Assembly: GCF_013116745.1 (NCBI RefSeq) | Contig: NZ_JABFOE010000001.1 | Span: 248,001 to 312,000, forward strand | Direction: 5' to 3' | Length of the DNA stretch: 64,000 nucleotides | From: Arthrobacter sp. 260 | GTDB lineage: Bacteria > Actinomycetota > Actinomycetes > Actinomycetales > Micrococcaceae | Shown here: positions 34,098 through 42,670 of the stretch, piece by piece | How the letters are laid out: each line of letters starts with the position of its first letter | Numbering within the stretch: the first letter of the stretch is position 1 | Notes under the pieces: generated by a model | Database searches by the model: none | Told to the model about the DNA's origin: nothing | The model's input: the letters and a program-made list of their open reading frames with translations, nothing else | Made by a program: the position numbers and the translations under genes

Positions 34098-34925
34098 ATG
34101 GAAGACGCATCGCAGGCAGGCCTGGACATCGTGGTCCTGGTAAAGCATGTGCCAGACGCGCAGTTCGACCGGCATATCAGCGGCGAAGACCGGACCACCG
34201 TCCGTGAGGAGAGCATCCTCTCGGAGCTCGACGAGTATGCGCTGGAAGCAGCGCTGCAGATTGTCGAGGCGCATGGCGGGGAGGCCGCCGGACACCGGGT
34301 CACTGCCGTTACCATGGGCCCGCCCGCCGCCGCCAGCGCCGTCAAGAAGGCGCTCCAGATCGGGGCCCACGCGGGGGTCCACCTGAGCGACGAGGCCCTC
34401 GCAGGCTCGGATGCGGCTGGCACCTCCCGGGCGCTCGCCGCCGTCGTCCGCCACCTCGGCGCCGTGGACCTGGTGCTCACCGGGATGGCATCGACCGATG
34501 GCGAAACCTCGCTGGTGCCCGCGCAGCTGGCCGAACGCCTGGACCTGCCGCAGGTCACTTTCGCCTCATCGCTGGAGGTGCAGCAGCAGGACGGTTCCTG
34601 GTCGCTGACGGCACGCCGGGACGGTGACGTCTACTCGGAAACGGTTGAGGCCACCCTGCCGGCCGTGGTCTCGGTGACCGATCAGATCAACGAGCCACGG
34701 TACCCGAACTTCAAGGGCATCATGGCCGCGAAGAAGAAACCTCTGACGACCCTCTCACTCGAGGACGTCGGCGTCGACGCCAGTGAAGTGGGGCTGGCGG
34801 GTGCCTGGACGAGAGTCCTGACCGCCGATCCCAGGCCGCCCCGGAGCCAGGGAACCATCATCAGCGACGAGGGTGACGCCGGAATCAGGATCGTGGATTT
34901 CCTTGCGGCGCAGAAACTGCTGTAG
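34098..34925 (+). CDS. etfB: Electron transfer flavoprotein beta subunit
   Basis: Beta subunit of the heterodimeric ETF, which carries electrons from acyl-CoA and related dehydrogenases to the quinone pool. The 275-residue protein shows VVLVKHVPDAQ at the N-terminus, the ETF-beta signature in the region LVLTGMASTDGETSLVPAQL, and VTDQINEPRYPNFKGIMAAKKK, the conserved recognition segment. ATG 34098 follows GAGGAAAGG. etfA follows after 65 nt with its own good ribosome site. No dehydrogenase or ETF:quinone oxidoreductase gene lies in the window. Confidence 0.95.
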   Translation: MEDASQAGLDIVVLVKHVPDAQFDRHISGEDRTTVREESILSELDEYALEAALQIVEAHGGEAAGHRVTAVTMGPPAAASAVKKALQIGAHAGVHLSDEALAGSDAAGTSRALAAVVRHLGAVDLVLTGMASTDGETSLVPAQLAERLDLPQVTFASSLEVQQQDGSWSLTARRDGDVYSETVEATLPAVVSVTDQINEPRYPNFKGIMAAKKKPLTTLSLEDVGVDASEVGLAGAWTRVLTADPRPPRSQGTIISDEGDAGIRIVDFLAAQKLL

Positions 34926-34990
34926 CAAGCCACAGCTGCCGTGGCAATCCACCGAATTCCGTGCCCGAATAGCGCAAAGGAGCCAGCTTA

Positions 34991-35938
34991 ATGGCCACCG
35001 TTCTTGTACTGATTGATCAGCCCGGCGAAGGCCTGCACAAAAGCCATCGCGAGCTGCTCACCATTGCCTCCGGTCTCGGCGGCGCAGCCGTCGCCTTCCT
35101 CGGTGACCTCAATGAAGCGGTCGCGCAGGAACTGGGGGCGCGGGGGGTGCGAACCATCTATCGGCCTTCCTCGGCCGATGTCGGGGAGTTCCTTGTCGCA
35201 GGCAAGGCCGCGTTCCTCGCGGCCACCGTCCGGGCTAGTTCACCCTCGGCAGTCCTCCTGGGGAACAGCTTTGAGGCCAAGGAGATCGCCGCGCGAGCAG
35301 GTGTCCAGCTGACCTCTGGGGTGATCACCGACGCCGTCGCGATCGGCGAGGACTTTTCTGTCACCAAGTCAGTGCTGGCCGGTTCGTACGCGGTCGAGGC
35401 GAAAGTCATCACCGGAACGCCCTTGATCACGGTCAAGGCAAACACTGTCGACGTTGCACCTGCGGGCGACGGCGGGGCCCCCGAGGTTGTGACCGTCGAC
35501 TCGGCGATGCCGGCCCGCGCGGCCCGGATTACAGGACGCACCGCGAAGGCCGCCAGCGGGCGGCCCGAGCTGACCGAGGCCCGGGTGATCGTGGCCGGTG
35601 GACGGGGAGTGGACGGTGACTTCACTCCGGTGGAGGAGCTTGCGGACGCTCTCGGCGGTGCCGTCGGGGCGTCCCGTGCGGCCACCGACGCGGGCTGGAT
35701 CGAACATTCCGCGCAGATCGGGCAGACAGGGAAGACCGTGTCGCCGCAGCTCTACATTTCGGCGGGTATCTCGGGTGCCATCCAGCAGAAGGCCGGCATG
35801 CAGACCGCTAAGGTCATCATTGCCGTCAACAAGGACGCAGACTCCCCAGTGTTCGAAATTGCTGACTTCGGGGTCGTCGGCGACCTCTTCAAGGTGCTTC
35901 CCCAGGCCACCGCCGAGATCATCAAGCGCAGGTCCTGA
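34991..35938 (+). CDS. etfA: Electron transfer flavoprotein alpha subunit
   Basis: FAD-binding alpha subunit of ETF, 315 residues. The C-terminal FAD domain is clear: VAGGRGVDGDFTPVEELADALG, GASRAATDAGWIEHSAQIGQTGK, PQLYISAGISGAIQ and AVNKDADSPVFEIADFGVVGD. The N-terminal domain pairs with EtfB. ATG 34991 has AAAGGAG upstream. The PIG-L gene begins five bases after the stop, forming an etfB-etfA-PIG-L operon. Confidence 0.96.
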   Translation: MATVLVLIDQPGEGLHKSHRELLTIASGLGGAAVAFLGDLNEAVAQELGARGVRTIYRPSSADVGEFLVAGKAAFLAATVRASSPSAVLLGNSFEAKEIAARAGVQLTSGVITDAVAIGEDFSVTKSVLAGSYAVEAKVITGTPLITVKANTVDVAPAGDGGAPEVVTVDSAMPARAARITGRTAKAASGRPELTEARVIVAGGRGVDGDFTPVEELADALGGAVGASRAATDAGWIEHSAQIGQTGKTVSPQLYISAGISGAIQQKAGMQTAKVIIAVNKDADSPVFEIADFGVVGDLFKVLPQATAEIIKRRS

Positions 35939-35943
35939 TCAAC

Positions 35944-36702
35944 GTGTCAGCGATCTTTGACCCGGACCGCCACCGGATCACCAGCGTCCTGTGTTTCGCG
36001 GCCCACCCCGACGACATCGACTTCGGTGCCGCTGGAACGGTGGCGCAGTGGACGGCCGCGGGCGTGCAGGTACAGTACTGCATCATGACCGACGGCGACG
36101 CCGGTGGTTTTGACGCGGCGCAACGGGACACCATGGTCGAGCTTCGCCGGAGCGAGCAGATAGCTGCGGCCCGGCAGGTTGGCGTCCAGGATATCCATTA
36201 CCTGGGGGAGCTGGACGGCTACCTCGAACCATCAACCGACGTCATCAAACGGGTGGTCGAGGTCATTCGCAGGGTGCGTCCCGACGTCGTGATGTCGATG
36301 CACCCTGAACGAAACTGGGACCGGATCCAGAAGAGCCACCCAGACCATCTCGCCTGCGGCGAAGCCGTCACCCGGGCGGTATACCCCGCCGCGGAGAACC
36401 CCTATGCCTTCCCCGAACTGGAAGCCGCCGGTCTGGCAAGCCATCGGGTGTCCTGGTTGTGGTTCTACGCGGGCCCGACTCAGCTGGAAAACCACTTCGT
36501 GGACATCACCGACAAGGTGGAGGACAAGCTGCGCGCCCTGCATTTTCATGGCAGCCAGCACCCCGACGCCAGCCGGATGGATGAAGCGGTCCGTCAGATG
36601 CTCCAGGCCAACGCCGCGCGTGGGGGGCTGGCCCCTGGACGCAGCGCCGAGGTCTTTCAGGTGGTCCCGGTCAACTCCGAGCAGACCATCGCCGGATTCT
36701 AG
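35944..36702 (+). CDS. PIG-L/LmbE family deacetylase
   Basis: Zinc-dependent N-acetylglucosaminyl deacetylase fold, 252 residues, GTG start five bases after etfA. Metal ligands are visible in AAHPDDIDFGAAG (His and Asp) and in SHPDHLACGEAV (His). The family includes MshB and Mca of mycothiol metabolism and LmbE-like enzymes; the sequence is shorter than MshB and lacks its usual HPDDE form (HPDDID here), so I do not assign it to mycothiol synthesis. Operon position after etfBA is notable but does not reveal the substrate. Confidence 0.87.
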   Translation: MSAIFDPDRHRITSVLCFAAHPDDIDFGAAGTVAQWTAAGVQVQYCIMTDGDAGGFDAAQRDTMVELRRSEQIAAARQVGVQDIHYLGELDGYLEPSTDVIKRVVEVIRRVRPDVVMSMHPERNWDRIQKSHPDHLACGEAVTRAVYPAAENPYAFPELEAAGLASHRVSWLWFYAGPTQLENHFVDITDKVEDKLRALHFHGSQHPDASRMDEAVRQMLQANAARGGLAPGRSAEVFQVVPVNSEQTIAGF

Positions 36703-36727
36703 CCACCCATCCCAGCAGGCCGGAAGC

Positions 36728-37558
36728 TTAGGCTTCGAGGGGAATCTCAGCGACCAGCGGAAGAGTGGGCTGTTCAGACCCGCCATCGGGTTCGACGGTA
36801 ATCGCGAAGCCCATCGACGAGCCGACCCCTTCGACTGTGGTTACCAGCGAATCTTCGACGTCTTCACCGGTCATGGTGCTGATTGATACCGGGGCAGAGC
36901 CATCGGTGGGTACGCGCCACATCTGGTACACCTTCCCGGCAGGGGGAGCGGGCACCTCTCTGAGCGTAATCACTGCTGCGTCCTCGGCTCGGGAGAATTT
37001 GAGCTCGGCCGTGCCGCCGGCGGGGATGGTAAACGTCTCCGACTGGAGGTCCTGTGCCTGCAGCACTTCCTGCTCGACGGAGGTCTGTTGAAGGTTTTGT
37101 ACAACACTGACTCCGCCGACCGCGATCACTACGGCTGCGGCGGCGGCAACCAGCCAGCGTCCCACGGGACGGGATTTGCGCTGCCTGGACTCCCTGCGGG
37201 CGGCCAGATCGTCAGTCGTGTCTGGAGTCTCGGCTGTGTGCGGGGGAGCCCCCTGCACTCGGGGAGCAGCCAGGCTGGCGGGCAGCTGGGAAAGGATACG
37301 GTCGAACAGAGCGGCGGGCGGCTCGACGTCGTCGACGGCGTAGGCCCGCGCCAGGGTTTCCCTGGCAGCGCGGACGCGATCGTCGAAGGCTTCGCGCTCC
37401 GGGGCGTCAGCGGCGGCCAGATGCGCCTCAAGGACCGTCCGCTCGGGATCGCTGAGCGCGTCCAGGGCGTACATTTCAGCCCACTCAAGTGCGCGGCCAC
37501 CCTCCAGATCCTGCCGAAGGTCCGCAGTCGATTCGTCAAACATTGAGTTGTCCTGCAT
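36728..37558 (-). CDS. rskA: RskA-type anti-sigma factor
   Basis: Single-span anti-sigma factor of 276 residues. The N-terminal cytoplasmic part (about 20-100; ALEWAEMYALDALSDPE) is the anti-sigma zinc-less helical domain, a Lys/Arg-rich stretch leads into the membrane span (about 136-158; WLVAAAAAVVIAVGGVSVV), and the extracytoplasmic C-terminal RskA domain follows (VPAPPAGKVYQMWRVP, GFAITVEPDGGS). Start ATG 37558 lies one base after the sigma stop; ATG 37543 with GCAGGA upstream is an alternative. Known RskA proteins are cleaved by Rip1-type proteolysis to free SigK. Confidence 0.9.
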   Translation of the reverse strand: MQDNSMFDESTADLRQDLEGGRALEWAEMYALDALSDPERTVLEAHLAAADAPEREAFDDRVRAARETLARAYAVDDVEPPAALFDRILSQLPASLAAPRVQGAPPHTAETPDTTDDLAARRESRQRKSRPVGRWLVAAAAAVVIAVGGVSVVQNLQQTSVEQEVLQAQDLQSETFTIPAGGTAELKFSRAEDAAVITLREVPAPPAGKVYQMWRVPTDGSAPVSISTMTGEDVEDSLVTTVEGVGSSMGFAITVEPDGGSEQPTLPLVAEIPLEA

Positions 37559-37559
37559 C

Positions 37560-38174
37560 TCAGTTCACCCCCAAACAGGTTTTGAGTCGGAGTAATCCGT
37601 CACGGATCCTCGATTTGATGGTTGGTACTGCCACGCCGAGCTTCTCAGCGACCTCACGGTAGGTCAGGCCCCCGTAGTAGGCGAGCTTCACTGACTCCTG
37701 CTGGGTGTCGGTGAGCGTGTCAAGGCATTTCACCACGGTCTCCGCTTCGAGACGCTGCGTGACAGTGTCCACGACGTTGTCGTGATCGATCTCCTGCATC
37801 GCCGCCCCGTAGCGGGCTTCCCGGTCGGTGGAACTCTGCTCCGACCGGACCTTGTCGACGGCCCGCCGGTGGGTCAGGGTCATCAGCCACGCCATGGGGG
37901 TGCCCATCTCCGGCCGGAACCGGTCGGCAATATTCCAGACCTGAAGGTACACCTCCTGGGTGGTGTCCTCACTCAGCTCCGGGTCGATCAGGACCCTGCG
38001 TGCCAGACCATACACACGGCGCGAAGTCTGCGCGTAGAACGCGGCGAACGCTTCCTGGTCTTTGGCAGCCACCCGCAGCAGAAGATCGGTGAGGGTGTCT
38101 GCGGTGGGTTCAACGGCGAATCCACTCGCTGATGAACCTGCTGAGGTAATCCTGCTGGCTCGTGGCGTTTCCAT
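37560..38174 (-). CDS. sigK: ECF sigma factor of the SigK type
   Basis: Extracytoplasmic-function sigma factor of 204 residues from ATG 38172-38174. Region 2 is seen in DLLLRVAAKDQEAFAAFY, EDTTQEVYLQVW and GTPMAWLMTLTHRRAVDKVR; region 4 in QESVKLAYYGGLTYREVAEKLG and VPTIKSRIRDGL. The partner RskA-type anti-sigma follows one base later, so the pair is translationally linked. GGAG precedes the start by only three bases, close for a ribosome site. The regulon cannot be read; in M. tuberculosis SigK controls mpt70/mpt83. Confidence 0.9.
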   Translation of the reverse strand: METPRASRITSAGSSASGFAVEPTADTLTDLLLRVAAKDQEAFAAFYAQTSRRVYGLARRVLIDPELSEDTTQEVYLQVWNIADRFRPEMGTPMAWLMTLTHRRAVDKVRSEQSSTDREARYGAAMQEIDHDNVVDTVTQRLEAETVVKCLDTLTDTQQESVKLAYYGGLTYREVAEKLGVAVPTIKSRIRDGLLRLKTCLGVN

Positions 38175-38423
38175 ATACTCCAAGCATAAAGCGCCCCGTC
38201 CACGATTCCGAACAGGTGACCGCCTGGTACGGAGCAACTCGGTAGTGCCCCCCGTGTACCCGCTCATCCGTCCCACCGTCCTGATCCTGTGTCCGAGGAC
38301 AGTCACCTCACCATCCGGGACGTCGAGTGCCCAGCCCAGGCGGATCAGCATTTGCTGTCATGAATAATTCGGAGCTGACGCCACGGGGGATGGGAGAGGC
38401 CAGCGGGAGATCTTCAGCCAGCC

Positions 38424-39230
38424 CTATTCGGCGGTCTCGGCAACGGCGACGAGGGAACGGGCATCGAGAACGTAACCCGTTCCCAGCCGGTCAAGAAATC
38501 CGCTCCGGATCCGTTGGATCGCTGCGGGATCCTGGGGGAGGAGGTGGCGGAAGAGCGAACCATGCACGAGCGACCAGGCCGATTCCTCATCGAGGGGTAC
38601 CTCAAGGGGCACAGAGTCCACGCCTGCCGTGCTGAAACCGTTGGCCAGCAGCCACTCGCCCAGTCGCTCGGCGGAGGCCAACTGTTCCATGTTGGCCAGC
38701 TCCCGCTCCAGCAAGGCCTCTCCCTCGGGCGGTACCTCCGCCGAGCAGGCTTCCTGCAGGATCTGCCGGAACTCAGAGTGCGCGCCCGTGTCCCAGGTGC
38801 TCAAAGCGATCCGCCCGCCGGGCCGCAGCAGCCCCGCCAGCTCGGTGGTGGCGACCGCCATGTCGGGAAAGCGGGGCAGTCCGTAGCAGCAAAGCACCAC
38901 ATCGTACGGAGCTGCAGTGGTCCACTCAGCCAGTTCGGCGGTGTGGAACCGGATTTGTGCCAGGCTCATCGCCTCAGCTTTCGCCCGCGCCAGGTCCAGC
39001 AGGGACGACGACGGGTCAAGGGCGTCCACCTCTGAATCCGGACCCGCGAACTGTGCGGCCGGGATGGTGCTCGCCCCGCTGCCGCAGTAGACGTCGAGCA
39101 CCCGGTCACCCAGGACGATGTCGGCCGCGGCCGCGACAGCGTTCCCCATCGGGTTCCACAGGGCTGGGGCAAGACGTTCAAAGTCCTCGGCGCCGGTCTC
39201 AGACACATCTTCGGCATGGCGTGGTGGCAT
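38424..39230 (-). CDS. Class I SAM-dependent methyltransferase
   Basis: Small-molecule type methyltransferase of 268 residues. Motif I is VLDVYCGSGAST (the usual GCGTG variant with Tyr-Cys), the acidic motif II is DALDPSSSLLD, and motif IV is APYDVVLCCYGLPRF. The C-terminal half resembles UbiE/COQ5-like or methyltransferase-11 families (RPGGRIALSTWDTG). Substrate unknown. It lies between the sigma factor and trmL on the same strand. Confidence 0.8.
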   Translation of the reverse strand: MPPRHAEDVSETGAEDFERLAPALWNPMGNAVAAAADIVLGDRVLDVYCGSGASTIPAAQFAGPDSEVDALDPSSSLLDLARAKAEAMSLAQIRFHTAELAEWTTAAPYDVVLCCYGLPRFPDMAVATTELAGLLRPGGRIALSTWDTGAHSEFRQILQEACSAEVPPEGEALLERELANMEQLASAERLGEWLLANGFSTAGVDSVPLEVPLDEESAWSLVHGSLFRHLLPQDPAAIQRIRSGFLDRLGTGYVLDARSLVAVAETAE

Positions 39231-39253
39231 GGTGGCTCCTTGTGGGGTGCGGA

Positions 39254-39721
39254 TCAGCTGCCGGCGCCGCTAAAGCTGTGCTGCCGCCAGGCCTCATAGA
39301 GAACGATTGACGCCGAATTGGCGAGGTTGAGCGACCGCCGGGTGGGGAGCATGGGCAACCTGACCCGGGCCGTAACCCGCGGGTCGTGTTTCACGTCCGT
39401 CGGGAGTCCCACGGACTCGGGCCCGAACAGCAGCACGTCGGAAGCCTGATACGAAATGTCGGCGTAGGAGGTCTCACCGTCCGCGGTGAAAGCGAACACC
39501 CGGTCGGGGGAGAGCGCCTCCCAGGCGCTCTCAAGGTCCTGATGCACCCGGAGCACCGCTAGATCGTGGTAGTCGAGCCCCGCGCGGCGGAGCTTCGCAT
39601 CATCAAAGTTGAAGCCGAGGGGTTCCACCAGGTGCAACTCGGCACCCGTCACCGCCGCAAGACGGATGGCGTTGCCGGTATTGCCCGGGATCTCGGGAGT
39701 ATAAAAAAGGATGCGGAACAC
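39254..39721 (-). CDS. trmL: tRNA (cytidine(34)-2'-O)-methyltransferase
   Basis: SPOUT-class enzyme of 155 residues that 2'-O-methylates the wobble base of tRNA-Leu in E. coli. The N-terminus FRILFYTPEIPGNTGNAIRL and the knot motifs LLFGPESVGLP and RSLNLANSASIVLYEAWRQ are diagnostic of TrmL/YibK. Length matches the family. It is followed by the methyltransferase gene and preceded by the J-domain gene on the same strand. Confidence 0.94.
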   Translation of the reverse strand: MFRILFYTPEIPGNTGNAIRLAAVTGAELHLVEPLGFNFDDAKLRRAGLDYHDLAVLRVHQDLESAWEALSPDRVFAFTADGETSYADISYQASDVLLFGPESVGLPTDVKHDPRVTARVRLPMLPTRRSLNLANSASIVLYEAWRQHSFSGAGS

Positions 39722-39730
39722 TTTTCAATC

Positions 39731-40681
39731 CTAGCGCTCGGCGTACTTCAACAGTCGGCCCAGCACCGGGAGCTGCACCACATACGGCTGGGGTCCGCCA
39801 CCCAGGAACTTCCGGAGCTCCCGCAGGAGGGTTCCAGGGTTGGCGACATGGACTGCCGTCAGTGCTGACTTGTCCAGGGACGGTGGGTAGTCGACGATGG
39901 GCTCGAACGGGTTGCCCTCCGCGCCGTGCAGCACGAGCCACGCCTGGACGTTGCACTCGGGGAAGAGGTCCTGCACGCGCCGCACGGATTCGATGATGCG
40001 CACCTCTCCGGCGATCTTGCCGTTGCGGCGCAGCGCAGCACCGTCCCACCGGTAGTTGCCCGGAGGGGCGAGCAGCGAGTCGATGACGGCCAACCGGTAG
40101 CCGGCCAGGACCGCGTGCCCGGCTTCGGTGCCGGCGTCGTCCCCGAAACGTAGCCCATTAACCAGACGCGCCGCGGGAAAGCCCTGAAGGAAATGGTGCT
40201 CCAGCAGCGCGGAGGTGCGGCGTTCTCCGTCGTACCGTGAACCGCCGTTGGATCCGAGGCGCGCGAGGAATCCGGGCTGTCGGGCGGTGCCATGCACCTG
40301 GCTGCCCGCAAGCGTCAGGGGGATTACCGGTGGCTGTTGGGGAGAGAAGGGCGGCTCGTAGACCGCTGGCCGCTGGAAGGCCTCGTCGTCGCCCGCCGGA
40401 GCGCCGGGTGCCGTGGCAGAGGTGCGGGACGGTGGGCGCGGAGCAGGCTTGTCGCGGCCCGTCGCACTGCCGCCCAGTCCCTGGTCGTAGCGGCGGCGTC
40501 GTTCGGGGTCCGCGAGGGTCTCGTAGGCGACAGCCACGTCGTGGAACTGTTCGGCGCTGCCACCAGCGTCCGGGTGTGTCGACCGGGCAGCCCGGCGGTA
40601 GGCGTCCTTCACCTGTTTGGCGGTGGCATCCCGTGACAGCCCGAGAACGGCGTAGTAGGTCCGGTCGGACGGGGTCGCCAT
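39731..40681 (-). CDS. J-domain protein with a NERD-like C-terminal region
   Basis: Protein of 316 residues. The J domain (about 8-72) is complete with the HPD motif in STHPDAGGSAEQ and the YETLADPERRRRYDQ end, so it should stimulate an Hsp70. A Pro/Ala linker follows to about residue 130. The C-terminal half has HFLQGFPAARLVNGL, AVLAGYRLAVIDSLLAPPG and LRRNGKIAGEVRIIE, which recall NERD nuclease-like domains (VFVIDSK) but with Leu at the catalytic Lys. It lacks DnaJ Gly/Phe and zinc-finger regions, so it is not the general chaperone DnaJ. Confidence 0.8.
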   Translation of the reverse strand: MATPSDRTYYAVLGLSRDATAKQVKDAYRRAARSTHPDAGGSAEQFHDVAVAYETLADPERRRRYDQGLGGSATGRDKPAPRPPSRTSATAPGAPAGDDEAFQRPAVYEPPFSPQQPPVIPLTLAGSQVHGTARQPGFLARLGSNGGSRYDGERRTSALLEHHFLQGFPAARLVNGLRFGDDAGTEAGHAVLAGYRLAVIDSLLAPPGNYRWDGAALRRNGKIAGEVRIIESVRRVQDLFPECNVQAWLVLHGAEGNPFEPIVDYPPSLDKSALTAVHVANPGTLLRELRKFLGGGPQPYVVQLPVLGRLLKYAER

Positions 40682-40809
40682 GGGTGCCTTTCATCTTCGG
40701 TGGGGCTTGCGCATCAGGGCAAGACTGTAGACGTATCCGTAGCTCCCAACCAAATGCCTGCTCCTCCTTCAACGGCGGAGGAGGTCAATGGGTTCGGTAG
40801 CATCGGGGG

Positions 40810-41382
40810 ATGGTGATCAGTGGCGAGGATTGGTACGGGAAAGTACTCGACCGGGAAGACTACGCGGGGACGACCTTCATGGACTGCGACTTCACCGAAA
40901 TGCGCAGCACAGGGTCAACGTTCAGCAACTGTGTTTTTCGCAATATCAAGTTCAACGTCTCTACCCACGCGGAGGGAGCGTTCGATGGGTGCCGCTTCGA
41001 TTCGTGCAGCTTCTTTGATTCCACGTTTGTCGGCTGCCGGCTCACCGGCAGCACCTTCACCAACTCCTCACTGGTACCGCTGAAGGTCACGGGCGGCAAC
41101 TGGTCCTATGTATCGCTGGTACGGGCCGACCTGTCCTCGGCCGAGTTCACTGAGGTGACACTGACCGAGGCGGATTTCACCGGAGCCAACCTCACCAAGG
41201 CAGCACTGCGGAACTGCCGACTCTCAAACGTTGACTGGGCTGGCGCCCGCCTCCGGGACACGGACCTGCGGGGAAGCGAGCTCGGTGAGCTGTCGATGGA
41301 GAATGTGCAATTCAGGGGCGCGGTGATCGACGTCGCGCAGGCCATGACGATCGCCGAGGCGCTCGGCGCGGTCATCCGGTAG
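40810..41382 (+). CDS. Pentapeptide-repeat protein
   Basis: Protein of 190 residues built almost wholly from pentapeptide repeats of the A(D/N)LXX/Fxx type, e.g. YAGTTFMDCDF, SNCVFRNIKF, FDSCSFFDSTFVGC, VRADLSSAEFTE, TEADFTGANLTK and GARLRDTDLRGSE. This predicts a right-handed beta-helix. Size and composition resemble MfpA and Qnr proteins, which mimic DNA and protect gyrase, but pentapeptide proteins have many roles and I cannot assign one. It is monocistronic and divergent from the J-domain gene. Confidence 0.88.
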   Translation: MVISGEDWYGKVLDREDYAGTTFMDCDFTEMRSTGSTFSNCVFRNIKFNVSTHAEGAFDGCRFDSCSFFDSTFVGCRLTGSTFTNSSLVPLKVTGGNWSYVSLVRADLSSAEFTEVTLTEADFTGANLTKAALRNCRLSNVDWAGARLRDTDLRGSELGELSMENVQFRGAVIDVAQAMTIAEALGAVIR

Positions 41383-41448
41383 CACAGGCGTTCCCTCGTC
41401 CCCCGACGCCAAAGTGAAGTGTCGGGCCGAAGCAGCTAGAATTGACCG

Positions 41449-42660
41449 ATGCCCGTGTATCTAGACCACGCGGCGACCACGCCCCTGTCGGCGCCCGCGC
41501 TCGCCGCACTCACCACTGAACTCAGCCGTAGCGGCAACCCGTCGTCGCTGCACGGCTCAGGCCGCCGTGCCCGCAGGGTCGTGGAGGACTCCCGCGAAAC
41601 CCTCGCGACCGCTGCCGGAGCGCACCCGTCGGAGATCATCTTCACCTCGGGCGGCACCGAGGCGGACAATCTCGCGGTCAAAGGCCTCTACTGGGCCCGA
41701 CGGGCAGCTGACCCACGCCGGCGCAGGATCCTGTGCTCAACGATCGAACACCCAGCCGTCCAGGACACTGTCGAGTGGCTGGCCCGACACGAGGACGCCG
41801 TCGTCACCTGGCTGCCCGTGGACGCCGACGGGATCGTGTCCCTGAACGCACTCCAGTCCGAGCTCGACGACGACCCCTCGTCGATTGCCCTGATCACGGT
41901 CATGTGGGCTAACAATGAAGTGGGAACGGTCCAGCCGATCCGGCTCATCACCGCCGCCGCAGCAGCGCACGGCATCCCCGTCCACTCGGACGCTGTCCAG
42001 GCCTTCGGCTCCCTTCCCGTGTCGTTCGCCGAATCGGGTCTGGCCACGATGGCCGTCAGCGCCCACAAGATTGGCGGCCCGGTCGGCGTTGGCGCCCTGT
42101 GCGTCGGACGGGCCGTGAAGCTCACCCCGGTCCAACACGGCGGCGGGCAGGAGCAGGACATCCGGTCGGGGACCCTCGACGCCGCCGGCATTTCAGCGTT
42201 TGCCGCCGCAGCCTCAGACGTTACTGGCAACCTCCCCGAAGAGTCCGACCGCATCGCCACCCTGCGGGATCGGCTGATCAGCGTGGTCGAGGCAGCAGTG
42301 CCCGACGCCGTGCTGCGGGGGCATCGCACTCAGCGGCTCCCCGGCAACGCCCACTTCACCTTTCCTGGCTGTGAGGGTGACTCGCTGCTGTTCCTGCTTG
42401 ATCTGGCAGGCGTGGAGAGCTCCACCGGGTCGGCCTGCACCGCAGGGGTTCCCCGACCGTCGCACGTCCTGCTGGCGATGGGGCTCTCCGAAGCGGAGGC
42501 CAGGGGCGCCCAACGCTTCTCCCTGGGGCATACCTCGAGCGCCGCGGACGTTGATGCTCTTGGAGCGGCCCTGCCCGAGGCCTACCAACGGGCACGTCAG
42601 GCCGGGATGGCCTCCCACGCATCAAGCATCCAGACAGCTGGCACAGGATTTCGATTGTGA
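41449..42660 (+). CDS. iscS: Cysteine desulfurase (IscS/NifS-like)
   Basis: PLP enzyme that mobilises sulfur from cysteine as an enzyme persulfide. The 403-residue product has [31 protein letters not shown]-type (here [14 protein letters not shown]), the PLP-Lys in [14 protein letters not shown], and the catalytic Cys loop [21 protein letters not shown]. mnmA follows after 10 nt, so it likely supplies sulfur for tRNA 2-thiouridine and for other acceptors. The same iscS-mnmA order is found in mycobacteria. Confidence 0.94.
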   Translation: MPVYLDHAATTPLSAPALAALTTELSRSGNPSSLHGSGRRARRVVEDSRETLATAAGAHPSEIIFTSGGTEADNLAVKGLYWARRAADPRRRRILCSTIEHPAVQDTVEWLARHEDAVVTWLPVDADGIVSLNALQSELDDDPSSIALITVMWANNEVGTVQPIRLITAAAAAHGIPVHSDAVQAFGSLPVSFAESGLATMAVSAHKIGGPVGVGALCVGRAVKLTPVQHGGGQEQDIRSGTLDAAGISAFAAAASDVTGNLPEESDRIATLRDRLISVVEAAVPDAVLRGHRTQRLPGNAHFTFPGCEGDSLLFLLDLAGVESSTGSACTAGVPRPSHVLLAMGLSEAEARGAQRFSLGHTSSAADVDALGAALPEAYQRARQAGMASHASSIQTAGTGFRL

Positions 42661-42670
42661 AGGAATATTC

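Noticed and set aside
35944-36702. PIG-L protein as MshB of mycothiol synthesis
   Set aside because: Shorter, HPDDID rather than HPDDE motif and etfBA context; no other msh genes in the window.
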